Shown: piece after piece, positions 61,461 to 64,000 of the stretch
How positions within the stretch are numbered: position 1 is the stretch's first letter
Layout of the letters: each line of letters begins with the position of its first letter
Assembly (NCBI RefSeq): GCF_042658845.1
Contig: NZ_JBHSRI010000003.1
Coordinates: 62,001 to 126,000, forward strand
Source: Paenisporosarcina macmurdoensis
GTDB lineage: Bacteria > Bacillota > Bacilli > Bacillales_A > Planococcaceae
DNA: 64,000 bases
Direction of reading: 5' to 3'
Position numbers and translations under genes: made by a program
The notes under the pieces: generated by a model
What the model saw: the letters and a program-made list of their open reading frames with translations, nothing else
What the model was told of the DNA's origin: nothing
The model's database searches: none

Positions 61461-61655
61461 ATGGACAAAGATAAACTAAATGGTGCTTTTAAAAACTCAG
61501 GTTCTATGCAACAAACGTCACAAAAGCCACAGTCTAATCTAGGGAGAGAAGAGATCTCTCTAGAATTAGCTGAAATGGGTAATTTAAAACCTAAGCATGA
61601 ACCCATGACTCCGAATCAGCGCAAAAAGAGTGAAACAGAAAAGACGTATTTATAA
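61461..61655 (+). CDS. small hydrophilic protein, unknown
   Basis: The 64-residue product (KDKLNGAFKNSGSMQQTSQK ... MGNLKPKHEPMTPNQRKKS) is hydrophilic and Q/K/S-rich, with no cysteine, hydrophobic segment or known motif. Its composition is like small spore-core proteins, but no family match is recognised. ATG at 61461 follows GAGAGGAG; the earlier frame from 61422 has no site. A strong terminator follows, which supports a real gene. Confidence 0.6.
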   Translation: MDKDKLNGAFKNSGSMQQTSQKPQSNLGREEISLELAEMGNLKPKHEPMTPNQRKKSETEKTYL

Positions 61656-61670
61656 AATTGATAATACGTA

Positions 61671-61715
61671 AAAAACACTCTCAGTCATCTTTACAGATGA
61701 TTGGGAGTGCTTTTT
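61671..61715 (+). terminator. terminator of the 64-residue gene
   Basis: CACTCTCAGTCATCT pairs with AGATGATTGGGAGTG (one C-T mismatch, one G-U pair) around TTAC, then CTTTTT. Confidence 0.85.
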
Positions 61716-61752
61716 CGAATAACAATTGGTTTTAGAAAAAAATTAGCATATC

Positions 61753-62544
61753 TTATTTTCGATCAATTAAAGTTTGAAGCATACTTTTTAGTTCTCCAAC
61801 TTCTGTTTTAAGTTGTTGGATCTCACTAGTATCTTCTTTAATTTCATTCGTTTCCGACTCAATTTCATCAGTAATCTTTTGCGCATTATTGACAATTTCT
61901 CCGACAATCAAGTTAATCATGATAAACGTTGCGATTACAATAAAGGATACAAAATAGAGCCATGACCATGGTACTACCTCAAAAATGGGACGAAAAATCC
62001 CACTCGCCCAAGATTCCAATGTGAACACTTGGAACAATGTAATGAATGACAAACCCAAATCGCCAAAGTATTCTGGCTCAACTTCCGCATAAAAGAATGT
62101 CCCGATTACAGCGTACACATAAAAAATAATTGACATCAGTACCATTACACTAGTAATGGTAGGTATCGCCATAAAGAGAGCAGTTACAATTCTGCGTAGT
62201 GAAGGAACTGTCGTTATCGTTCGTAAAACTCTTAGAACTCTAAAGATCCGAAGAACACTAATAAATGATGATCCGTATAAAATCAAACTTCCCACAACTA
62301 TGATAAAATCGAAATTATTCCATCCATTTTTAAAAAAGCTCGTTCTGTATACCATAAGTTTTAATAATAATTCAACTGAAAATAAGCTTAAAATAATAAT
62401 ATCGAGAGTCACGAGCCATGACCCGTATTGATTTTCAATGCTTGGATATGTTTCTAGTCCCACTAATAATGCATTGACTAAAATTAACACTGTAATAAAG
62501 TGATTAAACTTGGCACCCTCAATAAGGCGTTTGATCTGCTCCAT
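61753..62544 (-). CDS. voltage-gated sodium channel, NaChBac type
   Basis: The 263-residue protein is a single-domain six-helix channel that assembles as a tetramer. S4 has arginines every third residue (R99, R102, R105, R108 in SVLRIFRVLRVLRTI). The selectivity filter TLESWAS (175-181) is identical to that of NaChBac from Bacillus halodurans. S6 ends FIMINLIVGEIVNNA, and residues 225-262 form a C-terminal coiled coil. NaChBac affects motility, chemotaxis and pH homeostasis in alkaliphiles. AAGGAG lies rather far (14 bases) from the ATG. No operon partner. Confidence 0.93.
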   Translation of the reverse strand: MEQIKRLIEGAKFNHFITVLILVNALLVGLETYPSIENQYGSWLVTLDIIILSLFSVELLLKLMVYRTSFFKNGWNNFDFIIVVGSLILYGSSFISVLRIFRVLRVLRTITTVPSLRRIVTALFMAIPTITSVMVLMSIIFYVYAVIGTFFYAEVEPEYFGDLGLSFITLFQVFTLESWASGIFRPIFEVVPWSWLYFVSFIVIATFIMINLIVGEIVNNAQKITDEIESETNEIKEDTSEIQQLKTEVGELKSMLQTLIDRK

Positions 62545-62714
62545 GATAAAATAGTCGACTCCTTATTGTTCATTAAAATTATTCATATCATTTAATATAG
62601 ATTATTGATTGTTAGTGTATTCTACCATGAGATTGAACTTGCCTATTAAATTTTAACAACTTGAATTATTCTTTAAAGTAACATTGAATCAATGTCCTTC
62701 ATAAATTTATTCTA

Positions 62715-62774
62715 TATATGTCAAAAGGACACCCCAATAATCTGTGGATTATTGGGGTGTCCTTTTGACATATA
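62715..62774. repeat. perfect 28-bp palindrome with 4-base loop
   Basis: Arms 62715-62742 and 62747-62774 are exact reverse complements; the loop is TGTG. It lies 40 bases past the stop of the PH/GRAM-like gene. No T-run follows the stem on either strand. It is much longer and more exact than other hairpins in the window. Confidence 0.85.
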
Positions 62775-62813
62775 GTTGTTTACATTTAGGCTAAAAACCT
62801 CTTCTGCTAATTT

Positions 62814-63122
62814 TTATACGACTAGTTGTTCATTCAAGTGAGTAATGATTTTCTGACGATTATTAACAACAAATTTGTACTCTTCTCCACTTTTCACTAC
62901 AACCGATATTCCATTAGGTACGATAAAGAATGTATTTCGTTTGTCTACTTCCTTAATATCGCTAATATTGATCGTTAATGGATTGCTTTGTACATTGATT
63001 TTATGAGGAGTAAAGATAATTTCTGTATCAGTAATTTTCATTTTCCCACCTACTGATTCCAGTCCTCTAAATAAGTTTGCAGCAACATTAAACTGTTCTT
63101 GGTTGGTCTCATGTATAGTCAT
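62814..63122 (-). CDS. PH/GRAM-like domain protein
   Basis: The 102-residue soluble protein is mainly beta: NLFRGLESVGGKMKITDTEI, IIFTPHKINVQSNPLTINI, SDIKEVDKRNTFFIVPNGIS and VVVKSGEEYKFVVNNRQKII, ending in a helix. That pattern (strand-rich, Leu-x-x-Ile-xx-Val end helix) fits bacterial GRAM/PH-like proteins, which bind membranes or other proteins. ATG at 63122 follows ATGGAGGA. No neighbour explains its role. Confidence 0.7.
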   Translation of the reverse strand: MTIHETNQEQFNVAANLFRGLESVGGKMKITDTEIIFTPHKINVQSNPLTINISDIKEVDKRNTFFIVPNGISVVVKSGEEYKFVVNNRQKIITHLNEQLVV

Positions 63123-63200
63123 ACGTGTTTCCTCCATTCATCTGTTTATTGTTAATTGTTAATTGTTAAATTATCTCATATTTTTCACTAAAAAGGAAAC

Positions 63201-64000
63201 TTACAACTGATTCCCCATTTTCTCATCAAGCAGTTTAAATACTCTTTTCACTTTTTCTATTGGCAGAGCCGCATACTGATCGCCAATACTTACTTCGTAG
63301 GAACAGTCCACATCACTTGATTCTCTTAAATAACTAGTTAATCCAATAGATGTCTCCTCATATATTTCAATTAATATGGGTTCAATTTTCTCTCTAGATG
63401 CATGGAAATGAACGTGGAACATATTCGACACTGGCTGAAGTGGCTTAGTCGATACGCCTTCGCATGAGTTGAAAAGCTCAGCAAGTTCTTTCGCATTTTC
63501 GTAATACTGTCCCATTTTATGTGAGTGCTGATCAAAATAGTAATTCGCACTGATTATGTAAGGATACAGGCTGATTAAGTCACCACCGTGGCGTCTTTTC
63601 CAAACTTTCGATTGCTCGGTAAAATCACGATCACCTGCAAGAATTGCTCCTGCGATTCCACCAATTCCTTTGTAAACCGACACGTAAACGCTATCAAATA
63701 GGCTGCAAATTTCAGCTGCTGTTTTTTGGTAATAGGGTACAATTTCGAGTAGACGAGCACCATCTAAATGCAGCTTAATGCCCTTTTCACGACAATAACT
63801 TGAAATCTGTTCAAGTGTTTCGTATTCAGGTAATTGACCACCAATTTCACGTTGAGGCAATTCGAGCAGTAAGCAAGCAATTTCTTCTTCCATACTTATC
63901 ACGTCTTGCAATTCAATAACGCGACTCTCATCGGCTAGCAACACTGGCTCAATGTGATGTAATTCCTTTAGCCCATCTTCTTCATGAATCTCTAAATGAC
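63201..64000 (-). CDS. threonine aldolase / beta-eliminating lyase family protein (partial, 5' end outside window)
   Basis: The last gene runs off the window edge, with the frame open through 64000; about 265 residues are present. It is a fold-type I PLP enzyme of the low-specificity L-threonine aldolase group. Visible features are LHLDGARLLE (Asp that holds the PLP nitrogen and the Arg behind it) and SVYKGIGGIAGAILAG with the Schiff-base lysine. It cleaves threonine or allo-threonine to glycine and acetaldehyde, or acts on a related beta-hydroxy amino acid. The start is missing. Confidence 0.85.
   Translation of the reverse strand, partial: HLEIHEEDGLKELHHIEPVLLADESRVIELQDVISMEEEIACLLLELPQREIGGQLPEYETLEQISSYCREKGIKLHLDGARLLEIVPYYQKTAAEICSLFDSVYVSVYKGIGGIAGAILAGDRDFTEQSKVWKRRHGGDLISLYPYIISANYYFDQHSHKMGQYYENAKELAELFNSCEGVSTKPLQPVSNMFHVHFHASREKIEPILIEIYEETSIGLTSYLRESSDVDCSYEVSIGDQYAALPIEKVKRVFKLLDEKMGNQL

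Overview
The window is a stretch of low-GC chromosome from an endospore-forming member of the Bacillales. The Tlp, gamma-SASP, Sda, LytH-like, PrkA, YhbH and SpoVR genes, the many TTG starts behind strong Shine-Dalgarno sites, and the overall gene style suggest the Planococcaceae (Psychrobacillus, Paenisporosarcina or Lysinibacillus type). That placement is inference, because no rRNA gene is present. I see no tRNA, rRNA, prophage, insertion sequence or CRISPR array.

Layout. 1-5.5 kb: an rRNA-methyltransferase-like gene, an LD-carboxypeptidase, a HEAT-repeat protein, and a ribA-ribD-HAD phosphatase operon. 6-11 kb: a dicarboxylate/amino-acid symporter, two small unknown genes, and a TetM-like translation GTPase. 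11-19 kb: small spore and accessory genes (gamma-SASP-like, MBL hydrolase, WGxxGxxG protein, DUF3231, MFS and LysE exporters, DUF2935, two tlp paralogs), then dsdA and a DUF402 protein. 19-23 kb: aldo/keto reductase, glutamine-amidotransferase-like hydrolase, LytH-like M23 peptidase, acetyltransferase. 23-30 kb: an oligopeptide ABC operon (oppA-B-C-D without oppF) with a perfect CodY box in front, DUF3899 and a membrane dipeptidase. 30-34.7 kb: livJHMGF-type branched-chain amino-acid ABC operon. 35-42.6 kb: an FMN-dependent hydroxy-acid oxidase, a DUF2157/GDYXXLXY pair, and an NhaC transporter / regulator / enolase-superfamily module. 42.8-43.2 kb: a cluster of DnaA boxes followed by the short sda gene. 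43.3-47.7 kb: an Aap-like general amino-acid ABC operon. 48-51 kb: iron alcohol dehydrogenase and two unknown genes. 51.4-54.8 kb: an opuC-like osmoprotectant ABC operon. 55-60 kb: spoVR, yhbH and prkA. 60-64 kb: a quinone-oxidoreductase-type enzyme, a small protein, a NaChBac-type sodium channel, a PH/GRAM-like protein and the 3' part of a threonine-aldolase-like gene.

How it works together. The window is rich in nitrogen and peptide uptake (opp, liv, aap, DAACS), with a perfect CodY box at opp and weaker CodY-like sites at liv and aap, so coordinated nutrient control is likely. Three of the four ABC operons place the binding-protein gene first and follow it with a strong hairpin, which would give more binding protein than permease. 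The sporulation genes, including a DnaA-linked sda checkpoint gene, are scattered among them. The least explained items are the NhaC/regulator/enolase module with a shared 11-bp-phased direct-repeat operator, two ~380-bp GC-rich inverted-arm elements behind the liv and opu operons, a second dispersed intergenic repeat family, and a perfect 28-bp palindrome at 62.7 kb.
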